NCBI GenBank assembly: GCA_037975125.1
Contig: CM075862.1
Location: forward strand, 41,650,924 to 41,714,923
From: Latrodectus hesperus
Lineage: Eukaryota > Arthropoda > Arachnida > Araneae > Theridiidae
Reading direction: 5' to 3'
DNA length: 64,000 nucleotides
Positions 26,451-46,540 of this stretch are shown here, piece after piece. Position numbers and translations under genes: made by a program. Position 1 is the stretch's first letter; every line of letters starts with the position of its first letter. The notes below the pieces were generated by a model. It did not search any database. It was given only the letters and a program-made list of their open reading frames with translations, and was not told where the DNA came from.

Positions 26451-29184
26451 TTGTAGTGCTAAATAGTAGAAATCCTAGAAACCGAGCATTATATTACTAC
26501 AATAATAGATTAAATATTATTAATATTAAAAATACGATTAGATTAAATATTACTGCTACTTTAAATTATAATACGTTAAAATGTAACACTAGATTTAATT
26601 TGCTTCTGAATACCCTGACTATCAGAAATTTGGAAAAGAAGGAATTTCATAGAAATTATATTAAGAAATTAAAAAACATTTTGCCGGTCTATGATGTCAG
26701 ATGATTTATTGAAATAATTGTATAGCTATAATAGAATTAAAATTAAAAAATCAGCATTGAAGTACCTTAATAAGCTGCCACCGACAGAGTTTTATTGATA
26801 TTTTAATTCCAATGACCCAGCAATTTTAGGACTACAACGGTGTAGTAAAAAAATAGTAATAAATTTTCTCTGGCGTTGATAATAATCTTTTGTACGATCT
26901 ACCGAAAAAGGGGTCAGAGGGTATTCAATATTTTTAAGTCGAACTTTTAACAGGTGGCTTTGTGATAGTTGTTTCAAGCTTCTGCTTGATTCTAAAATAA
27001 GGAAACAATTTAGATAGATATGATTATTGCACAGAAAATATCACTTCTGGTATTAGTCGAAATACAGTTAAATGTTCAAGCAGTCCTGATCTTCCCATAG
27101 TAGACAATAATAAGTGATCCAATAAAATACGAATTTGTTGTGTCATAACTAGTTAACAATCAGTGAAATTTGTTGGGTAATGAGTAAAAATACAAATTTG
27201 TTACAATGAGATAAGTTATATAGTGTCTAAGGCTTAAGGACAGCCGGGAATTAAAAAAGAAGCTTTACTGGAGAAGACAAAAACATATTCTTAATAACTC
27301 CAGTTTTGTGTTAAAAGTTTTTGTATATTTCTTTAAAAGCTTATTTTAAATTTACAAGTAACAAAACAACATCTGAAATATTTTATTTATGTTTTGTATT
27401 TTCATGAAATAATTTATTATGCGTTTATTTTAATTTATACATTTCTTGGGAATTGCTAAACTTCAAAAGCGTGAATAATTGTCAGCCCTTTATGACACTA
27501 ATAATAGGCATATATCAAAAAAAATTTTCAAGAAGAAATAATAATAAAAACACAATTAAGAAGAAAACAAATTTATTCAAGAAGGATAAAGAAATTTATT
27601 TAAGACAAAAAATGAATTTGCTAAATTTCTAGAATAAAGAAACGTAAAAATCATTTTCTTACTTATTTAAATGGCAAACAGAATTTATTCTGACTAAATG
27701 GTGTATAATAATTTTATTTATCTTTCGCAAACATGTAAATTAGATTAAATTAGCTAATCTATCTAAAATATAAGTTAATATGATGTTATTTTCTAACTTA
27801 ATTTTCAAGAAATGAAAAAAAATTAAGGTATCAAAAATATTTCTCTGTATTATACAAATCCATTAATAACATTTCACATAGCATATCTTACTTCCATATT
27901 AAATTAGATGACACTTAATAATTAATTTTTATGAAGTAATGTCAAATACAGGAAAACGTATATATAATCTAAGTACTTACTTTAGGAGAAGTGAACATTT
28001 TTGAAAAAAATGTAAGTAATTAAATTCTGCTATATATATGATAACATTTGTTAAATCAAATATTTTTCATTCAAGAATTAACATATTTTAAATCAAAACT
28101 TATATTTCAAAATAAGTTGTATTCATATTTACTTCTGGGTTTCATTACTATAAATTAATTTTTTTATTTTACTCTTTAAAAATGAAAAAATCAAACTATA
28201 AAATTAAATTTTTTATTGAAAACTAATCTGATTTCTTATCAAATTTGTTTTTTATCAGGTGGTATATTTAACTTAAATTGAACAAAATAAAGTACAAACC
28301 TACTTTTATTTTAATCATAGTATGCAGGATAACTACTTGTTAAAAATTATCTTTACAAAACACTATTTTTAATAAGTAAGAGACAAGCTTCAACAGGTAT
28401 GAGTTAAAACAGCATTTAGATGATGTTACAAAACATTATTTTTTAAAAATTATATGTTTTATATTCCAAATATAAAATATATATGATCTAAATGGTTAAT
28501 TTAATAAAAAAAATGAACAGATTTCTCAGAATATAAATTTAGAAATATTTTTCAATAAAGGAAATTATTTGTTAAATTTAACAAACATTTCATCAAATAA
28601 TTTCTTAAAATAAGACAAAATATATTAAAGTAGAGCTGTTTCTCTAAATAAAGCTACTTATTTTGCTGAAATATTTCTCCTTGTGAAATTTTTATAAAGT
28701 TCCTTTAAAGATTTCACTTTGGGTGAATCAGTCACGTGTTGAAAAAATTCAGAAATCATATCTATGTAGTTGTAAACAAAAGAAATATTTCGCTTATTGT
28801 GTGACGTGTTTTAAATTTCCACAAATTTGACTCCATTTTTATATTTTATGTGGGAGACAATGAAGCAAATATTGCTTTGTCAGAATTCAATAACAAACAT
28901 TTGATTTGCATTTCATTTCGTTAAAATAAAATTTAAAAATAATTTCCACATCTTTCAAGTGAATTATTGTGTGTTTTGTTTATATTTATTACGAAACATT
29001 TCCATATAATACTTAAAATTTATAAACGAATTTTCATGAGAAAATAATTGTGTTCTTAAAATTGTCAGTGAAGTTGGTTGATTCTTGACGGTTATTATTT
29101 TCGTAAAAGATCTTAATTCGTAAGTAATATTTTTGTTTCGGATATTAAATTTTCAACTCCTGGAGCTTATAATGTTATCAGTCA
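26451..29184. other. AT-rich intergenic sequence
   Basis: No gene is supported. A stretch of about 50 bases at 26681-26731 (containing GATGTCAGATGA and AATTGTATAGCTATAAT) is nearly repeated at 34010-34062. Confidence 0.5.
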
Positions 29185-29187
29185 ATA

Positions 29188-29262
<75 letters not shown>
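29185..29262. repeat. (AT)n microsatellite
   Basis: This is a 78-base AT run with one GT interruption near its left end. Confidence 0.97.
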
Positions 29263-37579
<8,317 letters not shown>

Positions 37580-38990
37580 CAATACAGAATGAGAACAGTG
37601 TCGGGTCAATAGGTTGTACGACCAACGCGGATGGTGATACACGAAGCTATACGTCTTGGCACAGAGTCAATGAGAGTCCGGAGGAAAGACTCTTCATTCC
37701 CTGTCAACCATTTGCCAAAGTGCGTCTTCTGAAGATAGCACTGTCAGGGTTTGCAAATGGAGTTCAGTAATATCCCAAACGTGCACGATGAGCACGTTGT
37801 CCAGGAAAGTAGTTGTACACCTTGCAGGGCATGTTGGCTCATGCGAACAATGTGCAATCTGGTATTATCCTGCTGATAAAGGGCATTGGGCAACCCTTAA
37901 TTGTAGGGGAGTATTACCGGCCTCTGCATGTCATTCACGTCACGTTATGCTGCCATAGTGACGTGAATACGAACTAGAAGTGACCTCGAATCACACGTAA
38001 TGGCACTCCAAATCATGAAGCCGCGTTGGCGTTTAGTGGGGCATTCTACAATTGCTGCAGGACTGTACCCATTTCCACTCATCCACAGTGACTATCAATG
38101 AAGAAACAGAAGCGTGACCCATCTAAGAAGATGTTTCTATGCAACTTCCTCGTCCACATCGCTCTTATCCGGCACCATTCTAGACGATGGCGTCTATGCT
38201 GTGGGATCAATGGAAGTCTTCTTAATGGAACCCAATGAACGTAAGTCACTAACAAACAAATAGCAAATGGTTGTGCTTGATACGAGAGCATGCAGGCTGT
38301 CTTGCACATACTGCAGAAATTCGGTAGTATTTTACGGGGCCAACACTGTCTTCCGTCGGACCCGTCGATCCACCCATGCTGACGTCACTCTGACTGCACC
38401 GGCACCCCACAAATGTTCCCCAGTTCCTTGTTTTAACCACCTTCGCCATAATCGGAATACTGTGGACACGTCCAGGTATCTGTCATTTGCGATTTGCAGT
38501 AAGAACTAACCTGCCCTTCTCAGTTAGATTACCTTGTCCTTCTTAAACTTATCTGTCTGCTGTAACTGACTCCGTCAACGATGGCTAGGTATTCTCTCCA
38601 ATGACAGGCGTCTTTTGCGACAAAAACAAACCTTCAACGATTATTTTCCAAGCAGCAGTAACTGCGCGAATATTGCCCATTCTGCCAGTTCACTTATCAG
38701 TTGCTGCATCAAGTTATTGATTAAGCCAAGCGTTTGGAGATAGTGCTGTGAATGAACGTACGGCAAAACGTTGATATCACAAATTCAGGTAGGGATATTT
38801 GCCTCTCTGTAATGAAGCTTGTGTCTAGTGAGCTAGTCATCAAGTGGTTCACTATGAACTGCTACCAATGAACCAAACGATCACTGCGGACCTATATTCG
38901 CAGCAATTGAAACCTGTGTAACAGGCATAGCAACAGAAGGAGCCAGCGAGAATATTGTTCTTGGCTGATAACTTGAGATCGCAAATCGTG
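37580..38990 (-). pseudogene. Tc1-like transposase relic
   Basis: On the minus strand, in several frames with stops, the sequence gives these blocks in order. A DNA-binding part comes first (STVFRLWRRWLKQGTGEH near 38470). PLRRLPLIPQHRRHRLEWCR follows at about 38200. NIFLDGSRF matches the first-aspartate region near 38130. QQDNTRLHIV matches the second-aspartate region near 37870. A C-terminal DSVPRRIASCI follows near 37650. This is the standard order of a Tc1-like transposase. The third catalytic block is not readable. Terminal inverted repeats were not identified, and decay is advanced. The family differs from the MPYSRIRAP type at 6161. Confidence 0.78.
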
Positions 38991-40649
38991 CAAGTTACCA
39001 GTAATACCATAGAGCGACTTGGTTGGGAGACTTTGAGCTATTTTCATTTGCTCTTATAACCTTTTACTTTCATCAGATTACCTCTTCTCTTCCCTGGACA
39101 ATATCTTGTCAAAAATCCTTTACCAACGAAGCAGATTCTTGCGCCAATCACTTTTCATCACAATGTAGTAAATGAAGATGAAATAGAAGAAATAGCTATT
39201 TAGAGAATTTTAGGTCTTTTGCTATATTATTGTTTAAAAAATAACTATAATGAATGGAGCAGATGTAGTATATTATTCCACTCCATTCATAATAGTAATG
39301 TTTTTTCGGATTCATTATAGTAGCTCATTCTCAGATTGTAAATAAAATATATTGTTACATTTTTAATCTTGAAGATTGAGTTGGTTGATACTTGTATATC
39401 ATACATTCTTTATATTTTTAAGATTCTTTCAACATTTTGCAATAATATAAATAATGTGGAAGAAAATTTATTCAAAAACAAAAATAAATTAAAGGAATAC
39501 ACTCAAACCAGTTTTTCGTGATGTCTTTTCTGTATGAATTTTTAGTTATGCGATTATTTTTGTGATATATAAACATTTCAATCAAATTGGAACATGATTG
39601 ATGAAATTGTCAATAAAAAATTTAATAATTTGATCTGCGTTTTTTTTAATTTCATCACTTTATATAATTATTGAATCCTCTAACTACATTAGGTTTGTAC
39701 TTTAACCCAAAACCACAAACTACATTTATGTATCTAGTTTTTCAAATTCCTAGTCTAGGCTTGTCTATATAAAATTTCTCCTATCACTATATTCCTTTGT
39801 TTCATTTAAAATACTTACGTTGTTTTCGTAAAGTTTATTTTTGTTTTGGCTTACCAACGTAACGCTATCCTGATTGTACTAACCTCGTCTCTTGACTTCG
39901 TTTAAAATAAGCAATTTTTCTAGTTATTTCTTAAGGTTTCCACTTATTTTCTACGTCAAAAATTTTAATAGCTTCCGATTCACCGTATAAAAATATTTTT
40001 TGAATATTTTATTAAAACTAGTTTTTACAGCTGCACCCGAAAAGTTTCGTACGATTTTTATAAGGTTCTTATGAGCCGAACAAAAAAGCTTGAGTGTAAA
40101 GTTATATAAGATATTTCATTAGAAATCCACATAACAATTTCGGCCACCTTAATTTCTGTACCACTCTGACAATTGCTTCATTTGTATTTTCTCATGCTGC
40201 ACTACTGATGTACTTTCACATCATTTCAGATCAATAATACTAACGGTAATATCAAAGATTCTACAAATACAACTGTTGGCGATTTAGTCAATAACTAATT
40301 TCACTACTTTTTTATCACAAGTGTAATGTCATGTCCAATTAAGCTACTGCAATCTTATGAAGTATTTTTGTTGCATCGTAACAAAAAATAAAACGGTAAG
40401 AAATGCTAAATTTTCCCTTAAAATAAAGCCAAGCAATTATCAAATTTAGAAAGAAAATCATTGCACAGGATATCTACTACTGCTGCTGTCTACCACAAAA
40501 GTTGCACTTGCTAATTTGTATGTCTTGTCTATTACAATGGAAACAAAACATATTCAATTTTTGACTGGAAGAGTCAGAAAAATCTCCATCTTCAGCTTAT
40601 TAAACGCTTTCAGAATAACCCTAAATACCATAAATTCATCATTCTCTTA
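38991..40649. other. AT-rich intergenic sequence
   Basis: No gene. Near 39250-39292 an imperfect 14-bp inverted repeat (ATAATGAATGGAG against CTCCATTCATAAT) flanks about 20 bases. Confidence 0.5.
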
Positions 40650-41149
40650 ACCCATATTTAAAATGGACCACTCTTATTATTAAGGCAATTAGACTTCTTG
40701 CTGCAGTTATTCTTTCAGTAGATATATAGTATTGTGTCTATACATATTTTAATTTATGAATAGAACTTAAGAAGCAGACATATTTTTTGCTTTCCAATAG
40801 AAAACATGTCAAAAATGCCCTTTTTAATTTGGATGAAAAAAAGCGGAATTCAAACAATGTTCAGGATTGCCCTTGGAATTATTATATCAATTATAAAATA
40901 AAAGCAATAACTATTAATATGCTACCTGATTACCTTTCTTTAAGGCCTTCATTGGATTAAGAAATATAGTTATGGAAAACTAAATTTAACTTCATGTAAA
41001 AAAATATTTTTAAAATTGTAATACTGAAAATAATGTAGTTATGTGGTACTTAAAAATTATAAAACAACGTAACCCAGATTGCTATTCCATGTTTCGAAGT
41101 GAATTAATTTCAGACAACATAGGATTAAAGAGAGTCATGAGCGAAAGCA

Positions 41150-41775
41150 AACTACAGAGACCTTTGGATTCTATCAAACATTCAAGATCTCAAAAATTGA
41201 GACCAGATGGGAGATAAAACCAGTTTATCTACCCTACAAAACTAAAGCTCATCTCTCACAAGCGCAAAGTATATTTTCAATGGATGCTATCCCATGTTAA
41301 TATTTACGGAAATGAATAAGCCAACATTCTTGCAAAAGAGAAGGAATAGAATATCCTTTCCCTTTCATCTCAGAACTCTCATATTTAGAGTTGTTCTCGA
41401 GGCGAAAGGCTGAAAACAAAGGAAAATGATTCATACCTCCACTTCACAACTGGTGTAAAAGGAGGAAAAAAAAAACAGAATTTTCATATCTCTCCCTTTT
41501 TACAGGCAAACCATCTCATGCCTGTCCCGACTTGCCGGTGGGCGCTTTAAAATTTAACATATTGTGAAGGAGGCAAGACGTTTCCTCTTTGCCCCAAATG
41601 CCGGCAGGAACAGGCATCACCTCATCACATCTTGAACTGCCCTGCACTGGACTGAGAGGATATCTACTAGTGTCCACTTCTGGCATTGGACTTCATAAAT
41701 GTTAACGGTTTCATTGGTCTTGTCTGACTCTGTCAGAACAGATGGGAGATTAGAAACAACAATAATAAAAACGAT
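41150..41775 (+). pseudogene. 3' end of a non-LTR retrotransposon (RNase H tail and zinc knuckle)
   Basis: The plus strand gives, with stops, YFQWMLSHVNIYGNE followed by ANILAKEKE, the end of an RNase H domain (usual form W-x-PGH-x-GN-x-x-AD). LCPKCRQEQASPHHILNCPA then follows, a C-x2-C-x8-H-x3-C knuckle at 41590-41640. It ends with LVxLCQNRWEIRNNN in an AAC/AAT-rich tail, as usual for 5'-truncated LINE copies. It lies inside block A and is not visible at the corresponding place in block B. It is not the same family as the element at 9837. Confidence 0.75.
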
Positions 41776-42129
41776 GTCCAATTTTTAAGTTGAATTATAG
41801 TTCATTCACAATTTCATATGCCGAAAACATAAACATTTTTTGAACAATATAATCCATCTAGTCCTTTTACTTGAATGTTATTTCCTATACTAACATTATT
41901 TTGAAAATAAATTATCAATTTAACTTTAAAATTAATGGAATTATTTGTATATCAACTCCGTTAGTCTAAAACATTGATAATAAAATTATGAAAACCAAAA
42001 TGGAATTTTGAATTGTTTATTAAGCCAAAAAATATAACCAAAAATAAAAACAAAATGTAAAAAAAAATTTTAAATTTTAAATAAAATTTTTTTAAAAAAT
42101 TTTTAATTAAATTTTAAAAAAATTCCATT

Positions 42130-42276
42130 TGGCAATTAATTTAGTTCCTTGCCAAAAGAATACTCTAGTCCACCCTTTTCCTTCACCTGGGCTGCTCCGT
42201 CCTTTCCGATGACTTTCTTACAAGATCCAACAACTGATGCTTTCCAAAACTGAATCCCAGAGAACATTCTCTTCAT
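42130..42276 (-). pseudogene. Last coding-like segment of duplicated locus A
   Basis: On the minus strand the segment begins after a candidate splice acceptor (TTATACAG at 42277-42284) with ATGAAGAGAATGTTCTCTGG. It is strongly conserved with 58930-59085, much more so than the flanks. Read from the ATG it gives MKRMFSGIQFWKAS and later KKVIGKDGAAQVKEK. Read one base over it gives EENVLWDSV and stops at the same TAA in both copies. Which frame, if any, is translated is undecided, and part may be 3' UTR. Relative to copy B it has a one-base deletion near 42160. No family recognised. Confidence 0.45.
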
Positions 42277-43199
42277 CTGTATAATCCCGATCATATTAAT
42301 CTTCAAGCTTTTATAGGCTTCTTATTGTTTGTGAAATGTGAAGATTGCAAAACTGATTTGTTTTTAGTTACTGTTTTTTTTTTCATCATTTTATTAATTT
42401 TTTTTCAAACAAGGCATCCTCAAACCATCAAAAATATGTTATAGATAGTAAAAGATAAAAAAAATAAATATTTAGTTTAATAAACGCTATAAATAAAAAT
42501 TTATATATTACAAAAATATTTAGATGTCAAAATGCAAAAAATAATTAATGAAAATCCGAAGTTGAAAACTATACTGAGTGTGCAGTTTCTACGTAATAAA
42601 TACGTAGTGAAAAATTAGATAAATATAAATACATAAAAATCTATATTACAATTGATTAAAGAAAAACTACTAATGATAAATTACTATTAAAAGATACCTG
42701 TTGTTCAGGTAATAATCTATTTGTAAATTAAAACTAGGTACATACGTACTTATTTATGTTTGAAGATTAATTGAATTTTAAAAGTCCTAAAGAATTATAT
42801 ATGAAATTTTATACACGGTTTCCAGGTATATATATATACAACTACCTGTGTGAATTTAATAAATATATACTCTTAAATATAACGAATTTCAATTTCTATT
42901 CATTTTCCGACAATGCTTTTACCATGAGAATTTTGATACTAATGAAAACAGGAGGGAAAATTTTGTCAACAAAAAATTTTAATTATAGTTTGGCCTAGGA
43001 TACCTTGCATTTTATAAAACTTTTATTTAGTTTGCCGCTTATTAAAATTTTGTTACTGGCTAAGCTATTTCTTGTAGTTGTCAAATTTGTGATGTTCTAG
43101 TTTAAAAGTCTTTATTCTAGTTAAGTGGAATCTTTTCTAAGCGTTTTATATTGTATTTTGAAGGAAGAGATGTGTTTACTCTTCTTATAAAAAGTTTTC

Positions 43200-44220
43200 T
43201 TCGTTGTTCTCTGGGGTCAGTTTCCATTATATCATGCTGCATTCTTTTTCTTTATTTTGACCATTCCGTTCCTTCAACTTTAACTTTTCCCTTTTATTTA
43301 TATGTATCTAGTAAAAAGAAAATAATGTTACTATAAAATCAGATATTAATAATAATTTAAATAAGTTTGCTAAATATTAAAAAACTATTCACTCTTTTGG
43401 GGGGTTTTAGCTCTTTTCTGCATATTTTACCTTTTTATTTTTATATATCTCTAATAAAGAAAAAATAATACTATAATAAATATAGAAAAATAAAAAGAAA
43501 GTAATTCAACAATAAAATCAGGTATTAATAAAAATTTAATTAAGTTTGCTAAATATTAAAAAAATAATTACTTTTTTGGGAGGTTTTACTCCTTTTCTGC
43601 ATGTTTTTCCTTCTCATTTTTATGTATCTCTAACAAAGAGAAAATTATACTGAAATAAATATAGAGAAATAAGATGAAAACAATTCAGCAACAAAATCAA
43701 TTAAGATAAAAATTTAAGTTTACTAAAAATTATAAAAAATAATAGTTACTTTTTATGTTTTACGGTTTTTTTCTGCATACTTTTTCCTTTTATGTATCTA
43801 ATAAAGAGAAAATAATGTTGCAATAAAATCAGATATTTATAAATAGTTAATTAAGTTTGCTAAATGTGTGTGTGTATGTATTAAAAAACATTACTTACTT
43901 TTTTGGGGGATTTTATTCCCTTTCCGCATGTTTTTCATTTTTATTTACATCTAATAAAGAGAAAAAATGTTACAAAATGTCACATATTAGTCAAATATTA
44001 AATATGCTATATGTTAAAGAAAACAATAGTTACTTTTTATATAGTTTTTATTCCCTTTTCTTTATACTTTTCCTTTTTATTTTTATATATCTAATAAACA
44101 AAAAATAATGTTGCAATAAAACCATACAAATAAAAAACTAATTTAGTTTGCTAAATATTACAAAAACCATAATTACTTTTTTAGGTTTTACTCCCCTTCT
44201 GCTTTGTGTTTTTCGATTTT
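43200..44220. repeat. Degenerate tandem repeat in block A, unit about 145-180 bp
   Basis: About six units share the order TTACTTTTTTGGG, GTTTTACTCC, TTTTCTGCAT, CCTTTTTATTTTTATATATC, TAATAAAGAGAAAATAATG, CAATAAAATCAGATATTAAT, and AAGTTTGCTAAATATT. Copies of the last motif fall near 43365, 43548, 43706, 43850, 43995 and 44145. The same repeat lies at the corresponding place in block B. It occupies the intron-like gap between the coding-like segments. Confidence 0.8.
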
Positions 44221-44231
44221 AAACTTTTAAT

Positions 44232-44540
44232 GCCGCCCAACTTGTCTAGTGGTCAGCGTGCCTGACTGCGGATAAGGAGGTCCTGGGTTCGAATCCCGGT
44301 TCGGGTATGGATGTACTTTCTCTCTCTATCTATCCTGTCTTTGTCCTTTCCTTGTATGAATGAGATGTGAATGGTTGCCTACCCTATAAACGGGTACCTA
44401 TGGCATGTGTGTAGAGCAAAGCCGTACTTTCACCTTCATGGTGCACTGATTAAAAACGAAAGACGCTCTCAATTGACTCAAATTCGCATAGCCAAGGCAT
44501 AGCGAACTTGGCTTGTCCAAGTGTCATTAGTAACAACAAC
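44232..44540 (+). mobile_element. tRNA-derived SINE, family 4
   Basis: The 5' 73 bases resemble a tRNA: A box TTGTCTAGTGGTCAGCG, B box GGTTCGAATCC, and a partly paired acceptor stem. A non-tRNA body of about 230 bases follows, with CCTATAAACGGGTACCTATG and GCATAGCGAACTTGGC, and a (CAA)n-like tail. A perfect 11-bp duplication, AAACTTTTAAT, flanks it at 44221-44231 and 44541-44551. The body and duplication show it is a SINE and not a functional tRNA gene. Block B has the unoccupied site. Confidence 0.9.
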
Positions 44541-44586
44541 AAACTTTTAATTCTTTTCCAGAATCTTCTTAAAAAAGTCCGTTTAC

Positions 44587-44730
44587 TTCCAAATATTTTT
44601 CGTTCATTTTTTTCTTAACTCACATCATTACTGTTGTCATCCAATTCTTCAAATAAAATTCCTTCTTCTGTTATTCCCTCTTCCTGAGTGCTCTTTCCAC
44701 TAGTTTCCATTCTTAATTGTTGGTTGGTGG
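44587..44730 (-). pseudogene. Middle coding-like segment of duplicated locus A
   Basis: The minus strand reads NQQLRMETSGKSTQEEG, then ITEEGILFEELDDNSNDVS, then a TAA. The matching segment in block B (60970-61140) reads NQQLRKEKCEESS and later SLEDLNKNSKDENGE, so the acidic, asparagine-rich composition is shared. A donor-like GTAAAC follows at 44581-44586 at the same place as a good GTAAGT donor in B. The premature TAA suggests loss of function. Confidence 0.45.
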
Positions 44731-44731
44731 T

Positions 44732-44786
44732 GATTATATATATACATATTATTCAACTTACTTGAATAATATGTATATATATAATC
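44732..44786. repeat. Perfect 25-bp inverted repeat with 5-base loop
   Basis: The left arm is GATTATATATATACATATTA plus TTCAA, the loop is CTTAC, and the right arm is its exact reverse complement. It almost fills the roughly 60-base gap between two coding-like segments of locus A and sits next to the donor-like GTAAGT at 44788-44793 (minus strand). A second GTAAG lies in its loop. Confidence 0.9.
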
Positions 44787-44793
44787 AACTTAC

Positions 44794-46211
44794 AAGTATA
44801 AGGTCTTGAGGGTGAAACCAAAATAAGGGATTTGTTTTTATTTGAACTTTCCGAAATATCTGATCTTAATTTCTTTTCGTTTTGTTCATTGATTGCAAGA
44901 GACCAATCACGTAGAACCCATTTTTCACTTCTTTTAACTTCATAATTTTCTGATTTCTTCATTTCTGCTTGTTCTTTAATGACAATTGACCAGTCTCGAG
45001 GAATCCATATTTCATTTGAATCAGACACATAACTTTCACCATTTTGTTTATAGTTACTTTTTATTTGTTGCTCAATATTATCAGTCACTTCGTTTCCTTC
45101 TAAAGAACATTCTCTTTTGCATTGCTCATTTTCTTTTTTTTTATATTATTGTTTCTTTTTCTAGTTGAAAGTTTTCCATTTCTTCTTGTTCTTTGAGGAC
45201 AACTGACCAATCCCGGAGGTTCCATTTTTCATTTAATTAGACATTAAGATTTTCATCGTTTTTTTCACAGTCCATTTTTATACTGTCTGAATTGTCTCTG
45301 GGGCACTTCTGCATTCAATTCTGTTGGCCGCAAAAAGGAATTTCTCCTGCTTTTAACTGCCCGATGTTTTCCTCTGTTTTATTTTAAGGAAGTGATTAAA
45401 CAGAGCTTTTATATATACTTGTGCTTCATATTCTAAATTTAAGTTGCTATTGTTGTCAGATTCTAAGCGTTTTGGCACTTTCTTGATTTTTAAGGGGGGA
45501 CTGTCATGTTTATTGAGGCTTCCTTGATCTTCTTTGGCAATTAAATCCTCAGAAGTATATTCCTTACAAATGTGTTTCTCTAAAAGATGTTCATGGCGCT
45601 CGTTATCGATTGCGGATGAGCAACTTTCCGACTCTGGATCTATGTAATTTATTTTTTTGGCGGGACAGTTTGTTCATTGCGTCATCCTCATGATCCATTT
45701 GTAGATCTGATTTGATGGTTATTCCTTTAAATTCCCCTACATTTAACTATTTTTGTATATTGTAGTTTTCCAAGATTTTTGGTTGTAATTGTTCTTTAAT
45801 TTCTTTTGTCTCTTCTGTTGTTATGGTCCTAATCGTTACACTTGGAAGATCTTCAATACTTACTTCTTTTACATTGAAATCGGTGATTTGATCGTCTGCA
45901 CCATTACTGATATTTAAATCAGACTTTGCTTGTTTGATATAATCAAAGGATTCTTCTGACGATTCGCTACTATTTGTTGAAATATACTGATGTGAAATTT
46001 TTATGGGCTGCATATTGATATCAATTGAATCGGTTGGAGTTTCACCAGATCTATGATTATTTTGAAGTACAGTTTTTATGTCAGCCACTTTTGTTTTCAG
46101 TTCCTTTGATGTTTTTTCCATGAGTTGTTGATTGTCATATGGATTTCTATCATAAGGCACAATATTAACTGTTTCAGTTTTGAGCCTCACCATCAGTTTC
46201 TTTATCAGCAT
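44794..46211 (-). pseudogene. Main coding-like segment of duplicated locus A, DWS-motif protein
   Basis: From ATG at 46211 (MLIKKLMVRLKTETVN) the minus strand is open for 154 codons to a TAG at 45747-45749. Coding-like, acidic, serine-rich sequence then continues in the same frame (LNVGEFKGITIKSDLQMDHE). After a frameshift in an A-run near 45655 it goes on to KRLESDNNSNLNLEYEAQ. Three tandem motifs follow: NEKWNLRDWSVVLKEQEEM (45235-45172), NEIWIPRDWSIVIKEQAEM (45017-44961) and SEKWVLRDWSLAINEQNEK (44932-44871). The segment ends at a good GTAAGT donor (44788-44793). Composition suggests a disordered protein. No signal peptide, membrane segment or known domain is seen. With at least three stops or shifts it is probably a pseudogene, unless it is spliced around them. 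Confidence 0.5.
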
Positions 46212-46488
46212 TCCTGTTCACATTTATCCTTATTTTCGCTCTGAAAATAGTATTGAAAATAAATTTCCATACAAACTTAAATATGTTTATTTTTTTAAAT
46301 TTTCTATAAATATAGAACTTTTTGTTTTTTCTCTTAAATGTTTGATGTTTCATAGATTTAACACCGAAGACATTTGAGCTAAAGTGAGCATTACGGTTAC
46401 AGCTTGCCAAGTGAAAAGAGTCGCATTGTGTGTAAAATCGAATGTGGTAAAATTTAATGTTTTTTTCATCGCCAAATAAATTTACCAA
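46174..46488 (-). other. Open frame upstream of locus A, unknown
   Basis: A 104-codon minus-strand frame begins MVNLFGDEKNIKFYHIRF, is rich in Lys, Phe and Asn, and overlaps the start of the DWS segment in another frame. It could be an upstream exon or untranslated leader of locus A, or chance in AT-rich DNA. No homologous stretch was seen upstream of block B. Confidence 0.2.
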
Positions 46489-46540
46489 AAGTAATTTATC
46501 ACTAAATGTAGCTATAAAATGCTATTGCACCATCATGCTT

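Larger units (their letters stand above)
40650..46210 (-). repeat. Segmental duplication block A
   Basis: This block is collinear with block B (58320-62130), same orientation. Shared landmarks, in plus-strand order, are ATGAATAGAACTTAAGAAG near 40757 and the last coding-like segment at 42130-42276. Next come CTTTTAAAAGATACCTG-type sequence near 42690, a degenerate tandem repeat (43200-44220), TTTTAAACTTTTAAT near 44217, a TTGGTTGGT block near 44720, and the DWS-motif segments at 44794-45235. Block A is longer because it carries a non-LTR fragment (41150-41775), a SINE (44232-44540) and additional upstream coding-like sequence. Confidence 0.75.

Noticed and set aside
26402..26704. 100-codon frame rich in Asn, Leu and Ile
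   Set aside because: It starts in the end of a family-3 SINE and continues into AT-rich DNA with no recognisable motif.
38079..38509. Overlapping frames on both strands suggesting a gene
   Set aside because: The region is explained by a decayed Tc1-like transposase on the minus strand; the frames are short and shifted pieces of it or their antisense.
44232..44304. A tRNA gene
   Set aside because: Both pol III boxes are present, but the acceptor stem is mismatched and a 230-base body with tail and an 11-bp target duplication shows it is a SINE.
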